From NCBI RefSeq assembly GCF_002155685.1, contig NZ_MUYK01000001.1, positions 186,001 to 250,000 of the forward strand: DNA of 64,000 nucleotides, given 5' to 3'. Under the pieces are notes generated by a model, which saw only the letters and a list, made by a program, of their open reading frames with translations, ran no database searches and had not been told where the DNA came from. Position 1 is the stretch's first letter. Every line of letters begins with the position of its first letter. This document shows, piece after piece, positions 51,824-60,323 of the stretch. The translations under genes were made by a program, and so were the position numbers. Source of the DNA: Erythrobacter colymbi (GTDB lineage: Bacteria; Pseudomonadota; Alphaproteobacteria; Sphingomonadales; Sphingomonadaceae).

Positions 51824-52915
51824 ATGACTGACCAGCAACAATGCGAAATCGCGTGGTTCTCCGCGCTGTGTGACGATGATTACGAGTTCCTCGGCGTCCC
51901 CGATCCCTATCTGCAATCGAGCTGGGAGCATTGTCGCAACATCGTCACCCGCGCCGAAGAAGGCGGTTTCGACAACATCCTGCTGCCTTCGGGCTATCAG
52001 TTGGGGGTCGATACCACGATCTTCGCCGCCGCCGTGGCGACGCAGGTCAAGCGCATCAAGCTGCTGTGGGCGACCCGCATGGGCGAGGACTGGCCGCCGC
52101 AGCTCGCGCGCCGGATCGCCACGCTTGACCGCATCCTCGGCCCGAATGCGAGCGGCACGGGCGGGCGGCTCAACGTCAACATCATCTCGTCGGACATGCC
52201 GGGCGAAAAGATCGAGAGCGGCCCGCGCTACCGCCGCGGCACGGAGATCATGAAGATCGTCCGCACGCTCCTGAACGGCGAGCATCTCGATTTCGACGGC
52301 GAGTTCTACAAGCTGAAGCTCGATCCGCCGCGCATCACGACGCTCAGCGGCAAGTGCCCGCCGTTCTACTTCGGCGGCCTCAGCCACGAAGCGCGCGAGT
52401 GCGCGGCCGAGGCGGCGGATGTCTACCTGATGTGGCCCGACACGATGGACAAGGTGCGCGAGAACATCGCCGACCTCAAGGCGCGCGCCGCCAGTTACGG
52501 GCGCACCCTCAAATTCGGCTACCGCGTCCACGTGATCGTGCGCGAGACCGAGGACGAGGCGCGCCAATATGCCGACCGCCTGCTCTCCAAGCTCGATGAC
52601 GAGGCGGGGCGCGCGATCCGCGAGAAGAGCCTCGATGCCAAGAACTACGGCGTCCAGCGCCAGCAGGAGCTGCGCGGCGCGGCGGATGGCGACGGCTTCG
52701 TCGAGGAGAACCTGTGGACCGGCATCGGCCGTGCGCGCTCGGGCTGCGGGGCGGCGATCGTCGGCACTCCCGACCAGGTGCTCGCCAAGCTGCGCGCCTA
52801 TCAGGCCGAGGGGATCGAGGCCTTCATCCTCTCGGGCTATCCGCACATGCAGGAAGCCGACCTGTTTGCGCGCCATGTCCTGCCGCACATCCAGCACGGT
52901 CCGCTGGAGATTTAA
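51824..52915 (+). CDS. smoC: FMNH2-dependent LLM monooxygenase, candidate sulfoquinovose monooxygenase (SmoC-like)
   Basis: The product has 363 residues of the luciferase-like, alkanesulfonate monooxygenase (SsuD) type: EIAWFSALCDDDYEFLG at the N-terminus, AEEGGFDNILLPSGYQLG, KLLWATRMGEDWPPQLARR, GRLNVNIISSD, and RRGTEIMKIVRTLLNGEHLD with FYFGGLSHEARECAAEAAD. These enzymes use FMNH2 and O2 to cleave a C-S bond, giving an aldehyde and sulfite. Next to a sulfoquinovosidase and an aldo/keto reductase it matches SmoC, which turns sulfoquinovose into 6-oxoglucose and sulfite. The flavin would come from a reductase such as the one at 40.7 kb. Methionine or alkane sulfonates remain alternatives. Confidence 0.88.
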   Translation: MTDQQQCEIAWFSALCDDDYEFLGVPDPYLQSSWEHCRNIVTRAEEGGFDNILLPSGYQLGVDTTIFAAAVATQVKRIKLLWATRMGEDWPPQLARRIATLDRILGPNASGTGGRLNVNIISSDMPGEKIESGPRYRRGTEIMKIVRTLLNGEHLDFDGEFYKLKLDPPRITTLSGKCPPFYFGGLSHEARECAAEAADVYLMWPDTMDKVRENIADLKARAASYGRTLKFGYRVHVIVRETEDEARQYADRLLSKLDDEAGRAIREKSLDAKNYGVQRQQELRGAADGDGFVEENLWTGIGRARSGCGAAIVGTPDQVLAKLRAYQAEGIEAFILSGYPHMQEADLFARHVLPHIQHGPLEI

Positions 52916-53169
52916 GGACACGCTCCGGGCGTGATTGAAAAGAAAGGTCTCGGCCCGCCAGCGGACGGGCCGCGAGCGCACGCGCGCGAGCCGCAGGCGA
53001 TCCGGCGCGAAGCGACGGAGACTCGCCGAGGACGTGCCCGCGGAGGCGGGCACGCGCACAAGAAAGCGGGGCCCCGGATCAAGTCCGGGGAGACGAAAAC
53101 TCCAACACCCCGCCACCCCGCCAAACACAGCCCGCGCTCATCACCCTCTCGCCCGAGTCTCGCACCCCT
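52916..53169. repeat. Intergenic hairpin-repeat cluster
   Basis: This is the first part of a 449-base non-coding stretch. It holds three strong stem-loops: 52949-52976 (CTCGGCCCG with CGGGCCGCGAG), 53033-53054 (CGTGCCCGC with GCGGGCACG) and 53072-53090 (CCCCGGA-TCAAG-TCCGGGG). The last is a repeat common between genes in sphingomonads. They may help end the monooxygenase transcript although no T-run follows. Confidence 0.65.
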
Positions 53170-53223
53170 CCAGACCGGTCCAGACCCCCTCCAGACCCCC
53201 GCTAGACCCCCTTCAGGCCCCCC
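53170..53223 (+). repeat. Phased CCAGACCCC array, copy 3
   Basis: Five units (CCAGACCGGT, CCAGACCCCCT, CCAGACCCCCG, CTAGACCCCCTT, CAGGCCCCCC) repeat every 10-12 bases and end 9 bases before a parS-like palindrome. Same order and orientation as the copies at 6339 and 38506. Confidence 0.82.
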
Positions 53224-53231
53224 TCGGAAGG

Positions 53232-53247
53232 TGTTTCACGTGAAACC
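53232..53247. other. parS-like site 3
   Basis: TGTTTCACGTGAAACC matches the parS palindrome at 15 of 16 bases, with a perfect 14-base core. It lies 118 bases before the acyl-CoA dehydrogenase gene. The remaining sequence up to that gene shows no other element. Confidence 0.82.
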
Positions 53248-53364
53248 TTCCCCTACGGCTCGCCCGCCTCTGCGAAACGGCCTGTCAAAACCCTCTTTTC
53301 CGCGTCCGCAGGGCGTGACAAAGCGTATGGCAAAGACACAAACCATAGGCGGAGAGACCACCCC

Positions 53365-54561
53365 ATGAACCTCGAATTCACCCCCGAAGAGCAGGCCTTC
53401 CGCGAGGAAGTCCGCAGCTTCATCGCCGAGAACTATCCCAAGCACCTCGCCGATTTCGGCATGCGCGAGGACATGGCGCGCGAGGACTTCGTCGCGTGGC
53501 ACAAGATCCTCGGCCAAAAGGGCTGGTCGGTTCCGGCGTGGCCCGTCGAATATGGCGGCACCGGCTGGACCCCGACCCAGCGCTACATCTGGTCGGAAGA
53601 GAACGCCCGCGTGAACGCGCTCATGCCGCTGCCCTTCGGTGTCTCGATGGTCGGCCCGGTGATCTACACCTTCGGTTCGGAAGAGCAGAAGGCCAAGCAC
53701 CTTCCCGGCATCCGCAGCGGCGAAGTGTGGTGGTGCCAGGGCTATTCGGAGCCGGGCGCAGGTTCGGACCTTGCCAGCCTCAAGACCACTGCCGTGCGTG
53801 ACGGCGATCACTACGTCATCAACGGCCAGAAGACCTGGACGACGCTCGCCCAGCACGCCGACTGGGGCTTCTTCCTGTGCCGCACCGATCCGACCGCCAA
53901 GCAGCAGGAAGGCATCAGCTTCATCCTCGTCGACATGAAGACGCCGGGCGTGGAAGTGAAGCCGATCAAGCTTCTGGACGGCGGTTACGAGGTCAACGAG
54001 ACCTGGCTGACCGACGTGCGTGTGCCGGTCGAGAACCTCGTCGGCGTCGAGAACAAGGGCTGGACTTACGCCAAGTTCCTGCTCGCCCACGAACGTTCGG
54101 GCATTGCCGGCGTCGCCCGTTCGAAGCGCGGCGTCGAGAAGCTGCGCGAGATCGCGACACATGAAACCCTCGACGGGCAGCCGCTGATCAAGGATTTCGA
54201 TTTCGCCAAGAAGGTGAGCCAGCTCGAGATCGATCTCGCCGCGCTCGAGATCACCGAACTGCGCACGCTCGCGGGCGAGCAGGCGGGCAAGGGGCCGGGG
54301 CCGGAAAGCTCGATCCTCAAGATCAAGGGCACCGAAATCCAGCAGCGCCTGACCGAGCTGACGCTGGAAGCGGTCGGTACCTATTCCGCGCCGTACATGG
54401 GCGGGGTGTCGAACGACAACGGCTCGAACGAGCATCCGGTCGGCCCCGACTACGCAGCCCACGCGGCGGCGACCTATTTCAACATGCGCAAGACCAGCAT
54501 CTATGGCGGATCGAACGAGATCCAGCGCAACATCATCACCAAGATGATCCTCGGTCTGTAA
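53365..54561 (+). CDS. Acyl-CoA dehydrogenase, large subunit type
   Basis: The product has 398 residues: N-terminal helical domain (FTPEEQAFREEVRSFIAENY), mid beta domain with the flavin motif CQGYSEPGAGSDLASLKT, and C-terminal domain with IYGGSNEIQRNIITKMILGL. The position of the medium-chain catalytic Glu (YEGT) is Gly here. The sequence resembles the large subunit of pimeloyl-CoA dehydrogenase and of actinobacterial ChsE-like pairs. It oxidises an acyl-CoA to the enoyl-CoA using FAD. It is followed after 24 bases by a second dehydrogenase, indicating a hetero-oligomeric enzyme. Confidence 0.9.
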   Translation: MNLEFTPEEQAFREEVRSFIAENYPKHLADFGMREDMAREDFVAWHKILGQKGWSVPAWPVEYGGTGWTPTQRYIWSEENARVNALMPLPFGVSMVGPVIYTFGSEEQKAKHLPGIRSGEVWWCQGYSEPGAGSDLASLKTTAVRDGDHYVINGQKTWTTLAQHADWGFFLCRTDPTAKQQEGISFILVDMKTPGVEVKPIKLLDGGYEVNETWLTDVRVPVENLVGVENKGWTYAKFLLAHERSGIAGVARSKRGVEKLREIATHETLDGQPLIKDFDFAKKVSQLEIDLAALEITELRTLAGEQAGKGPGPESSILKIKGTEIQQRLTELTLEAVGTYSAPYMGGVSNDNGSNEHPVGPDYAAHAAATYFNMRKTSIYGGSNEIQRNIITKMILGL

Positions 54562-54585
54562 GCACCGAAGGACGGGAGAGAATTC

Positions 54586-55716
54586 GTGGATTTCAACTTC
54601 ACCGAAGAACAGGACATGGTGCGCGACGGGCTGTCGCGCCTCGTTCGTGAACAGTACGACTGGGAAACCCGCCGCAAGGCGATCGCCACTGCCGAAGGCT
54701 GGCGGCCGGAAGTGTGGAGCCAGCTCGCCGAGCTCGGCATCCTCGGCATGCCCTTCTCCGAAGCCGACGGCGGCTTCGGCGGCGGCGCGGTCGATGCGAT
54801 GGTCATCATGACCGAGTTCGGCAAGGGCCTGGTGGTCGAGCCTTTCGTCCCCACCGTGGTCTGCGCGGGCGGCTTCCTCAAGCACGGCGGCACCGCGGCG
54901 CAGAAGGAAGAGCATATCGGCGCGATTGTCTCGGGCAGCGCGGTGTTCGCCTTTGCCTATGCCGAGCCCAAGGGCCGCTATGACTACGCCGATCTCGAAA
55001 CCACCGCGAAGAAGGACGGTTCGGGCTATGTACTGAACGGCCACAAGGCGGTCGTGATCGGCGCGCCCTGGGCGAGCCACCTCGTCGTCACCGCCCGCAC
55101 CGGCGGCGAGCGGCGGGATCGCTCGGGCGTCTCGGTCTTCGTGCTCGCCAAGGACACGCCCGGCGTCACCACCCGCGACTATGTGACCGTCGATGGCCGC
55201 CGCGCTTCGGAAGTCTATTTCGAGAATGTCGCGGTCGGCGCCGAGGCGCTGATCGGGGCCGAGGGTGAGGGCCTTGCGCTGATCGAGCTCGTCACCGACG
55301 AAGCCATCGCCGCGCTGTGCGCCGAGGCCTGCGGAGCGATGAAGGTCGCCCATGCGATGACCGTGGAGTATTCGCGCCAGCGCAAGCAGTTCGGCGTGCC
55401 GATCGGCTCCTTCCAGGTGCTCCAGCACCGCATGGTCGACATGTACACGGCTTACGAAACCGCGGTGTCGCTGACTTACCTCGCCACCCTGCGTCTCGGC
55501 TCGGACGAGCGCACCCGCAAGCTCGCGGTCTCGGCCGCGAAGGTCGGCGTTGGCCAGTCGGCGCGGCTGATCGGGCAGGAAGCGGTGCAGATCCACGGCG
55601 GCAACGGCGTGACCGACGAATATGCCATCGGCCACTACTTCAAGCGCCTGACGATCTTCGACAGCGAGTTCGGGAACGTCGACCACCACCTGAAGCGCCA
55701 CGTCGCGCTCAGCTGA
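54586..55716 (+). CDS. Acyl-CoA dehydrogenase, small subunit type
   Basis: The product has 376 residues from GTG 54586 (GGGAGAG 5 bases upstream). The N-terminus (FNFTEEQDMVRDGLSRLVRE) and mid domain (FAFAYAEPKGRYDYADLETT) are present, but the flavin-site motif is degenerate compared with the upstream subunit. The C-terminus reads QIHGGNGVTDEYAIGHYFKR. Pairing a canonical and a divergent subunit is typical of alpha2beta2 acyl-CoA dehydrogenases such as pimeloyl-CoA or steroid side-chain types. The substrate cannot be inferred; no other beta-oxidation genes are adjacent. An intrinsic terminator follows. Confidence 0.88.
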   Translation: MDFNFTEEQDMVRDGLSRLVREQYDWETRRKAIATAEGWRPEVWSQLAELGILGMPFSEADGGFGGGAVDAMVIMTEFGKGLVVEPFVPTVVCAGGFLKHGGTAAQKEEHIGAIVSGSAVFAFAYAEPKGRYDYADLETTAKKDGSGYVLNGHKAVVIGAPWASHLVVTARTGGERRDRSGVSVFVLAKDTPGVTTRDYVTVDGRRASEVYFENVAVGAEALIGAEGEGLALIELVTDEAIAALCAEACGAMKVAHAMTVEYSRQRKQFGVPIGSFQVLQHRMVDMYTAYETAVSLTYLATLRLGSDERTRKLAVSAAKVGVGQSARLIGQEAVQIHGGNGVTDEYAIGHYFKRLTIFDSEFGNVDHHLKRHVALS

Positions 55717-55735
55717 GCGCGTCGCCGGTGACGAA

Positions 55736-55774
55736 AGAAGCCCCGCGCTCGCTGCCGGCGAGTGCGGGGCTTCT
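55736..55774 (+). terminator. Rho-independent terminator
   Basis: AGAAGCCCCGC and GCGGGGCTTCT form an 11-pair stem around a loop that itself contains CTCGC-TGCC-GGCGAG, followed by TCGTAT. It ends the two-gene acyl-CoA dehydrogenase unit. Confidence 0.75.
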
Positions 55775-55824
55775 TCGTATCGGGCAGGCTTTCGCGAAAG
55801 ACGCGAAATCCTGTCCTACGCCAT

Positions 55825-55850
55825 GTAACCTTCGGCCGCTGTCCCGCGAA
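55825..55850 (+). promoter_or_regulatory. ECF (SigF-type) promoter
   Basis: GTAACC, exactly 16 bases, then CGAA. This is the motif I recall for promoters of the Caulobacter NrsF-controlled sigma factor SigF. It lies 75 bases before the sigma gene at 55926, which is followed by nrsF, so it fits autoregulation. Confidence 0.6.
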
Positions 55851-55925
55851 GAAAGCCCAACACAGGCAGCGGACCGGCGAAAGGGGGCGCGGCATGATCA
55901 GTGACAGCACATCCGCGAGGCCGCG

Positions 55926-56450
55926 ATGAGAGCCGACGAGGCGACCCTCGCGCGGCTGATGCGCATGTCGCAGGGCGGCGACAAGCAGGCCTATGCGACC
56001 CTTCTCGAGGCCTGCCAGCGCTGGCTCAGAAACTATTACAGCGGCCGCATCGCGCCGTCCGCGCTCGACGATCTGGTGCAGGAAACGCTCATAGCGCTTC
56101 ATACAAAACGCGCCTCGTGGGATGCGACGCGGCCCTTCCTGCCGTGGCTGGCGGCGATCGCGCGCTACCGCTGGGTCGACCACCTGCGCCGCCTCTACCG
56201 CGCCGCCGAGCACGAGCTTAACGAGGAGCTGGTGGGGGCGGATGACGAGCCTGCGGTGGCGGCGCGCATCAGCCTCGACCGGCTGCTCGGCCTCCTGCCC
56301 CCCGCGCAGGAACGGGCCATCGCGCTGGTCAAGATCGAGGGGCTGAGCATCGCGGAAGCCTCTGAAATGACGGGGCAAAGCGAGAGCCTCGTCAAAGTGA
56401 ACATCCACCGCGGCCTCAAGAAGCTGGCCGCCATGATCGAGAAAGAATGA
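55926..56450 (+). CDS. ECF sigma factor (SigF-like, NrsF partner)
   Basis: The product has 174 residues. Region 2 (LLEACQRWLRNYYSGRIAPS, then LDDLVQETLIALHTKRASW) and region 4 (RLLGLLPPAQERAIALVKIE, then GLSIAEASEMTGQSESLVKV) are complete. GAGG precedes the ATG by 4 bases. The stop overlaps nrsF as ATGA. In Caulobacter this sigma/NrsF type answers oxidative and heavy-metal stress. A matching promoter lies 75 bases upstream. Confidence 0.9.
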   Translation: MRADEATLARLMRMSQGGDKQAYATLLEACQRWLRNYYSGRIAPSALDDLVQETLIALHTKRASWDATRPFLPWLAAIARYRWVDHLRRLYRAAEHELNEELVGADDEPAVAARISLDRLLGLLPPAQERAIALVKIEGLSIAEASEMTGQSESLVKVNIHRGLKKLAAMIEKE

Positions 56451-57097
56451 CCATGCCGCGCAATTCCGATGCCCTGATCGCGGAACTGGTGGGCGAGCTC
56501 GAACCGGTAAAGCCCCTGCGCTTCGGCGAGGGCGTGGCGCTGGCGCTGCTCGGAGCGGCCCTTTCGGCGGGCGCGGTGGTGGGCCTGTTCGGCCTGCGCG
56601 CCGAATGGCTGGCGGGGCATCTCGACCCGATGCAGCTGGTCTCGACGGGGCTGTTCCTCGGCCTCGCCCTCGCCGCGACAGTGACGGTGGTGGTGATGAG
56701 CCGGCCTCACGTGGGCAGCGATCACTCCGGGTGGCGCTGGGCGGCGGCGATGGCGGGGCTGCTGCCGGTCGCGGGCGCGATCGTGGCGGTGGTGCGCGGC
56801 GCATCCTCGGTCTCGCCCGAGGTGATGCGTCACGGGGCCGAATGCGCCGCGGGCGGGAGCCTCGCCTCGCTGCTGGTCTTCACCGCGCTGGTGCTGTGTC
56901 TGCGCCGCGGCGCGCCGACCTCGCCCGAGCGGGCGGGGCTGGTGACGGGGGTTGCGTCGGGGGCCTTCGGGATCTTCGCCTCATCGCTTCACTGCGCGGA
57001 GAACGACATCGTCCACATCGGCATCTGGCACAGCGCGGCGGTGGTGGTGATGGCGCTGGTAGGCCGCGCGCTCGTCCCCCGCCTGATCCGCTGGTAG
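56447..57097 (+). CDS. nrsF: NrsF-family membrane anti-sigma factor (DUF1109)
   Basis: The product has 216 residues: a short cytoplasmic N-terminus (ALIAELVGELEPVKPLRFGE) and six transmembrane helices, with the family-typical paired cysteines (VMRHGAECAAGG and SSLHCAENDIVHIG, the latter in the conserved HCxEND context). NrsF sequesters its ECF sigma factor at the membrane and releases it on oxidative or metal stress, probably through the cysteines. It is coupled to the sigma gene by a 4-base overlap and converges on the PepSY gene, three bases apart. Confidence 0.9.
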   Translation: MTMPRNSDALIAELVGELEPVKPLRFGEGVALALLGAALSAGAVVGLFGLRAEWLAGHLDPMQLVSTGLFLGLALAATVTVVVMSRPHVGSDHSGWRWAAAMAGLLPVAGAIVAVVRGASSVSPEVMRHGAECAAGGSLASLLVFTALVLCLRRGAPTSPERAGLVTGVASGAFGIFASSLHCAENDIVHIGIWHSAAVVVMALVGRALVPRLIRW

Positions 57098-57100
57098 GCC

Positions 57101-58189
57101 TCAGCCTGCGGCGCGCCCGCGGGGGATCGCGGGTGCGCCACGGCGGGGCAGGCTTCGGCTGCGCCAGAAGGTCACCACGGCAAGGCTTCCGAGCAGGGCG
57201 AGGCCGAGGCCCGCGAGCGTCATCACGATCCTGAGCGGCAGCGCCATCGCGCTCCCCTCCATCCGCGCCGCATGGAGCGGATAGAGCGCATGGTTCGCCC
57301 GCACGGCTAGCGGCGCTTCAGTGGCATCGCGTGCCATCAGCACCGTCCCGTCGCCCGCGAGCGAGAGCGTGGTGCGCCCGTTGGGGTGCCACTCGGCCGG
57401 GCGCCGCATCCGGATCGTCACCGCCTCGCCGGGGGTCTTGGGCCAGACGATCATGCGAAGCTCGCCATCGGGAAAGCGCGTGCGGGCCGCAGCGAGGATC
57501 GCGGGCCAATCGGGCTTGCGCGTCGTGGCGGGGGCAGGCGGTTTGGCCTGCCACGCGGCGACCTCCCCGGCGCTCGAAAGCGGGGCGAGCACCGCCTGAC
57601 CGAGCGGCTTCAGCACCATCAGCGCGCCGGTGATCGCGGCCAGCAGGATCGGCAGCGCCAGCACCACGCCGATATCGCGGTGGTGGAGGATCACCGCGGG
57701 CCGGGTGAAACGCGGCGGCAGAGCGCGCAGGCGGAAGGTGCGGCGCGTCGGCCACCACAGGATGATGCCGGTGACGCAGAAGACGATCGCGGCCAGCCCC
57801 AGCCAGCCTGCCACCACCTCGCCCGTGCCGCCCATCAGCAGATGGTGGTGGAGATCGAACAGGAAGGTCTCGGGCCGCTCCCACGTGCTCTGCCAGCGGG
57901 CGAGCAGCGTGCCGTCATGCGCGAGATAGGCGCCGCCGCCGCCGCGTCCGAACCCTGCCTGCGCCACGCCGAACTCGGCCGAGGGGAGAGTGACATGGGT
58001 CGCGCCCAGCGCCTCGGCTTTGGCGATGATCGCCTCCACCTCGACCGCCGAGGGCGCGCGTTCCGCGAGCGGCACGCCCGCCCACCACGGCTTCCACAAG
58101 AGCGCCGCGCCCGTCAGCCCGAGCACCGCCAGACCCAGCCCCACCAGCCCGCCGAGCCAGCGGTGGACGATCCGCAAGCCTTCGCGCAT
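57101..58189 (-). CDS. PepSY-domain transmembrane protein (iron uptake associated)
   Basis: The product has 362 residues with four transmembrane helices (about 13-33, 133-153, 180-202 and 320-345). Two PepSY-type periplasmic regions lie between them, and HRWLGGLVGLGLAVLGLTGA and LFDLHHHLLMGGTGEVVAGW carry histidines that may bind haem. This PiuB-like layout is thought to reduce ferric siderophores in the periplasm. It overlaps the stop of the receptor gene upstream (TGATG), forming an iron-uptake pair with it. Confidence 0.88.
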   Translation of the reverse strand: MREGLRIVHRWLGGLVGLGLAVLGLTGAALLWKPWWAGVPLAERAPSAVEVEAIIAKAEALGATHVTLPSAEFGVAQAGFGRGGGGAYLAHDGTLLARWQSTWERPETFLFDLHHHLLMGGTGEVVAGWLGLAAIVFCVTGIILWWPTRRTFRLRALPPRFTRPAVILHHRDIGVVLALPILLAAITGALMVLKPLGQAVLAPLSSAGEVAAWQAKPPAPATTRKPDWPAILAAARTRFPDGELRMIVWPKTPGEAVTIRMRRPAEWHPNGRTTLSLAGDGTVLMARDATEAPLAVRANHALYPLHAARMEGSAMALPLRIVMTLAGLGLALLGSLAVVTFWRSRSLPRRGAPAIPRGRAAG

Positions 58190-60309
58190 CAGAACTGCCC
58201 CAGCCAGCCGATGGTGATCGTCCGCCCGCGCCCGGCGAAATAGCGCAGGTTGTCGGCCGGGCGCTGGGTGTCGGAATTGTAGTCGATATACTGCCGGTCG
58301 AGCAGGTTCTGCGCCGCGAGGGTGAAGCTGCCGAGATCGGTCGCAAGCGTCACCGAGCCATCGAGCAGGGTGTAACCCGCAAAGTCGTTATCGGGCACGC
58401 GCTTGAGCCCGTCGAACACCTTGGCGAAATGGGTGCGCGATTGCAGGCGCAGATTGACCGGCCCCGCGGTATAATCGGCGGAAAGGTTCAGGCGGTCCGG
58501 GCCGATATTCGCCCCGTCGAGGTCGGAATCGACCAGCCCGTCGTTGTTGGTATCGACCTGCCCGTTGAGGTGCGCATAGCCGACGCCGAGCTTCAGCCCG
58601 GGAACCGGGGTTTGCGTGGTGAGATTGAGCTCGATCCCCTCGATCTCGATGCGCTGGCGCTGCACCTCGAACACGTCGCCGACCAGCACGAGGAGCTGGC
58701 CCCTGTCGCTGTCCGACCAGAAATAGGTCGCACTGGCATCAATCGGCCCGCGCTTCACCTCGACGCCCACCTCGCGGTTGTCGGCGACGACCGGCGCGAT
58801 ATCGAGGTCATTGTCGAGATCGACGCCATTGGTGCGGATCGCGCGGGTGATGCGGCCGACGTCGGGCACGGTGTAGCCCTGCGCATAGCTGGCATAGGCG
58901 CGGATGCCGGGTGAGGGCTCGATCACGATGCCGCCATTGGGCAGCACGCGGTCAAAGCTGGGCGAGCCGCCGCCCACCTGCCGCGGGCCGTAGAACCAGA
59001 GCGTCTGGTAATCGGGGATCGAAATCTCGACATTCTCCCAGCGCACCCCGCCCGCGAGGCGAACCTTCCCGTCCCACAGCGCGAGGTTGCCTTGCGCGAA
59101 GGGAGCGATGCTGCGGTAGTCGGTCGGCGGCACCCAGGCGCGCCCGGTCTGGGCGAGCACCTGCACGGTGTGGTCGTTCAGGAGATCGGTGCCGAGCACC
59201 AGATTGAGCGGGCCGAACTCGCGTTCCCAGCTGGCGTTGATACCCCACTTGCGGCTGATGTTCTGCGTCTGGTCGAACAGCGTGCCGACCGGGGCGATCG
59301 CCGGGTCCTGGAAATCGGCGAAGGTGCCGCCGCCATAGATGTCCGCGGTGCGGTTCCAGAAGCCGCGCACCCGCAGCGCGCCGCCCGCCAGTTCATCGGC
59401 GGTGAGGGTGAGCGAGAGGCTCTCAGCAAGGTTCTCGGGCGCGTCACCCGGCACCACGCCCTTTGCGCCGGTCGAGGGCAGGCCGGTCAGGCGGTTGCCG
59501 TTGACCGCGACGAGATCGCCGTCGCCCACGAGGTGGAAGCGCTGGCCCATCGCCTCGATCCGCACCGTCTCGCCAAGGTCGATGCCGGCTTTGGCGAAGA
59601 AGGAGAGGCTGTCTGAATCCATCAGGTCACCCTGCGTGCCGTCGGGCGCGATGCGGCGCTCGCGTCCGTCGCGGAACACGCCGCGGCGTTCATAGGCCGC
59701 GCCCACCACCGCATCGAAATTGCCCGAACGGTTGGCGACCAGCGCGCCGATCTTGCCGCCGAAGCCATCGGCCCGGAAGCCGTTCTCGGCGGTGCCCTGG
59801 AGGATCGCGCGCGCGCTCCATCCGTCGGTGGCGGGGGCGGAGACGGTCACCTGATTGATCACCCCGCCCGTGCCGCCGATGCCCTGCAAGGCGTTGGAGC
59901 CGAGGATCAGCTCCACCCGGTCGATGAAGAAGGGGTCGATGGTGAAGCCGTCGCGCGAACCGTCACGCAAGGGGGCGGTCTGGGGGATGCCGTCGATCGC
60001 GAAGAGGGGCGAGCGGCCGCGCAGGGTCTCGCCTTGCCCTGTCAGCTTCTGGCGGGCGGGGGAGAAGGAGGGGATCAGCGCCGCGACCGAATCCACCACC
60101 GAGCCCGAGATCAGCAGCTGCCGCTCCAGCGCCGCGCGGTCGATCACCTCGGCGGTGAGGGGGAGGGCGGTGATGGGGAGCGCGGTGCGCGCGGCGGTGA
60201 CGATGATGGTGTCGATTTCGCTCTCTTCGGGGGCGGGCGCGGTCTCTTCGGCCTGGGCGGCAGCGGCGAGGGGAAGGAGTGCGGCGGAGAGGAGGAGAGA
60301 GAATCGCAT
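58189..60309 (-). CDS. TonB-dependent iron/siderophore receptor
   Basis: The product has 706 residues from ATG 60309; an upstream alternative start adds eight residues. It has a signal peptide (RFSLLLSAALLPLAAAAQA), a TonB box-like DTIIVTAART, a plug with LRGRSPLFAIDGIPQTAPLR and IDRVELILGSNALQGIGGTG, and a barrel ending RGRTITIGWLGQF. FYIDR-like plug sequence and the linked PepSY gene support ferric-siderophore or haem uptake. Two Fur-like half-sites lie just upstream. Ligand not determinable from sequence. Confidence 0.9.
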   Translation of the reverse strand: MRFSLLLSAALLPLAAAAQAEETAPAPEESEIDTIIVTAARTALPITALPLTAEVIDRAALERQLLISGSVVDSVAALIPSFSPARQKLTGQGETLRGRSPLFAIDGIPQTAPLRDGSRDGFTIDPFFIDRVELILGSNALQGIGGTGGVINQVTVSAPATDGWSARAILQGTAENGFRADGFGGKIGALVANRSGNFDAVVGAAYERRGVFRDGRERRIAPDGTQGDLMDSDSLSFFAKAGIDLGETVRIEAMGQRFHLVGDGDLVAVNGNRLTGLPSTGAKGVVPGDAPENLAESLSLTLTADELAGGALRVRGFWNRTADIYGGGTFADFQDPAIAPVGTLFDQTQNISRKWGINASWEREFGPLNLVLGTDLLNDHTVQVLAQTGRAWVPPTDYRSIAPFAQGNLALWDGKVRLAGGVRWENVEISIPDYQTLWFYGPRQVGGGSPSFDRVLPNGGIVIEPSPGIRAYASYAQGYTVPDVGRITRAIRTNGVDLDNDLDIAPVVADNREVGVEVKRGPIDASATYFWSDSDRGQLLVLVGDVFEVQRQRIEIEGIELNLTTQTPVPGLKLGVGYAHLNGQVDTNNDGLVDSDLDGANIGPDRLNLSADYTAGPVNLRLQSRTHFAKVFDGLKRVPDNDFAGYTLLDGSVTLATDLGSFTLAAQNLLDRQYIDYNSDTQRPADNLRYFAGRGRTITIGWLGQF

Positions 60310-60323
60310 TGATGAACCGTTCC

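Noticed and set aside
53236..55701. Open frame of 821 codons antisense to the acyl-CoA dehydrogenases
   Set aside because: The plus strand encodes two full acyl-CoA dehydrogenases; the antisense product matches nothing.
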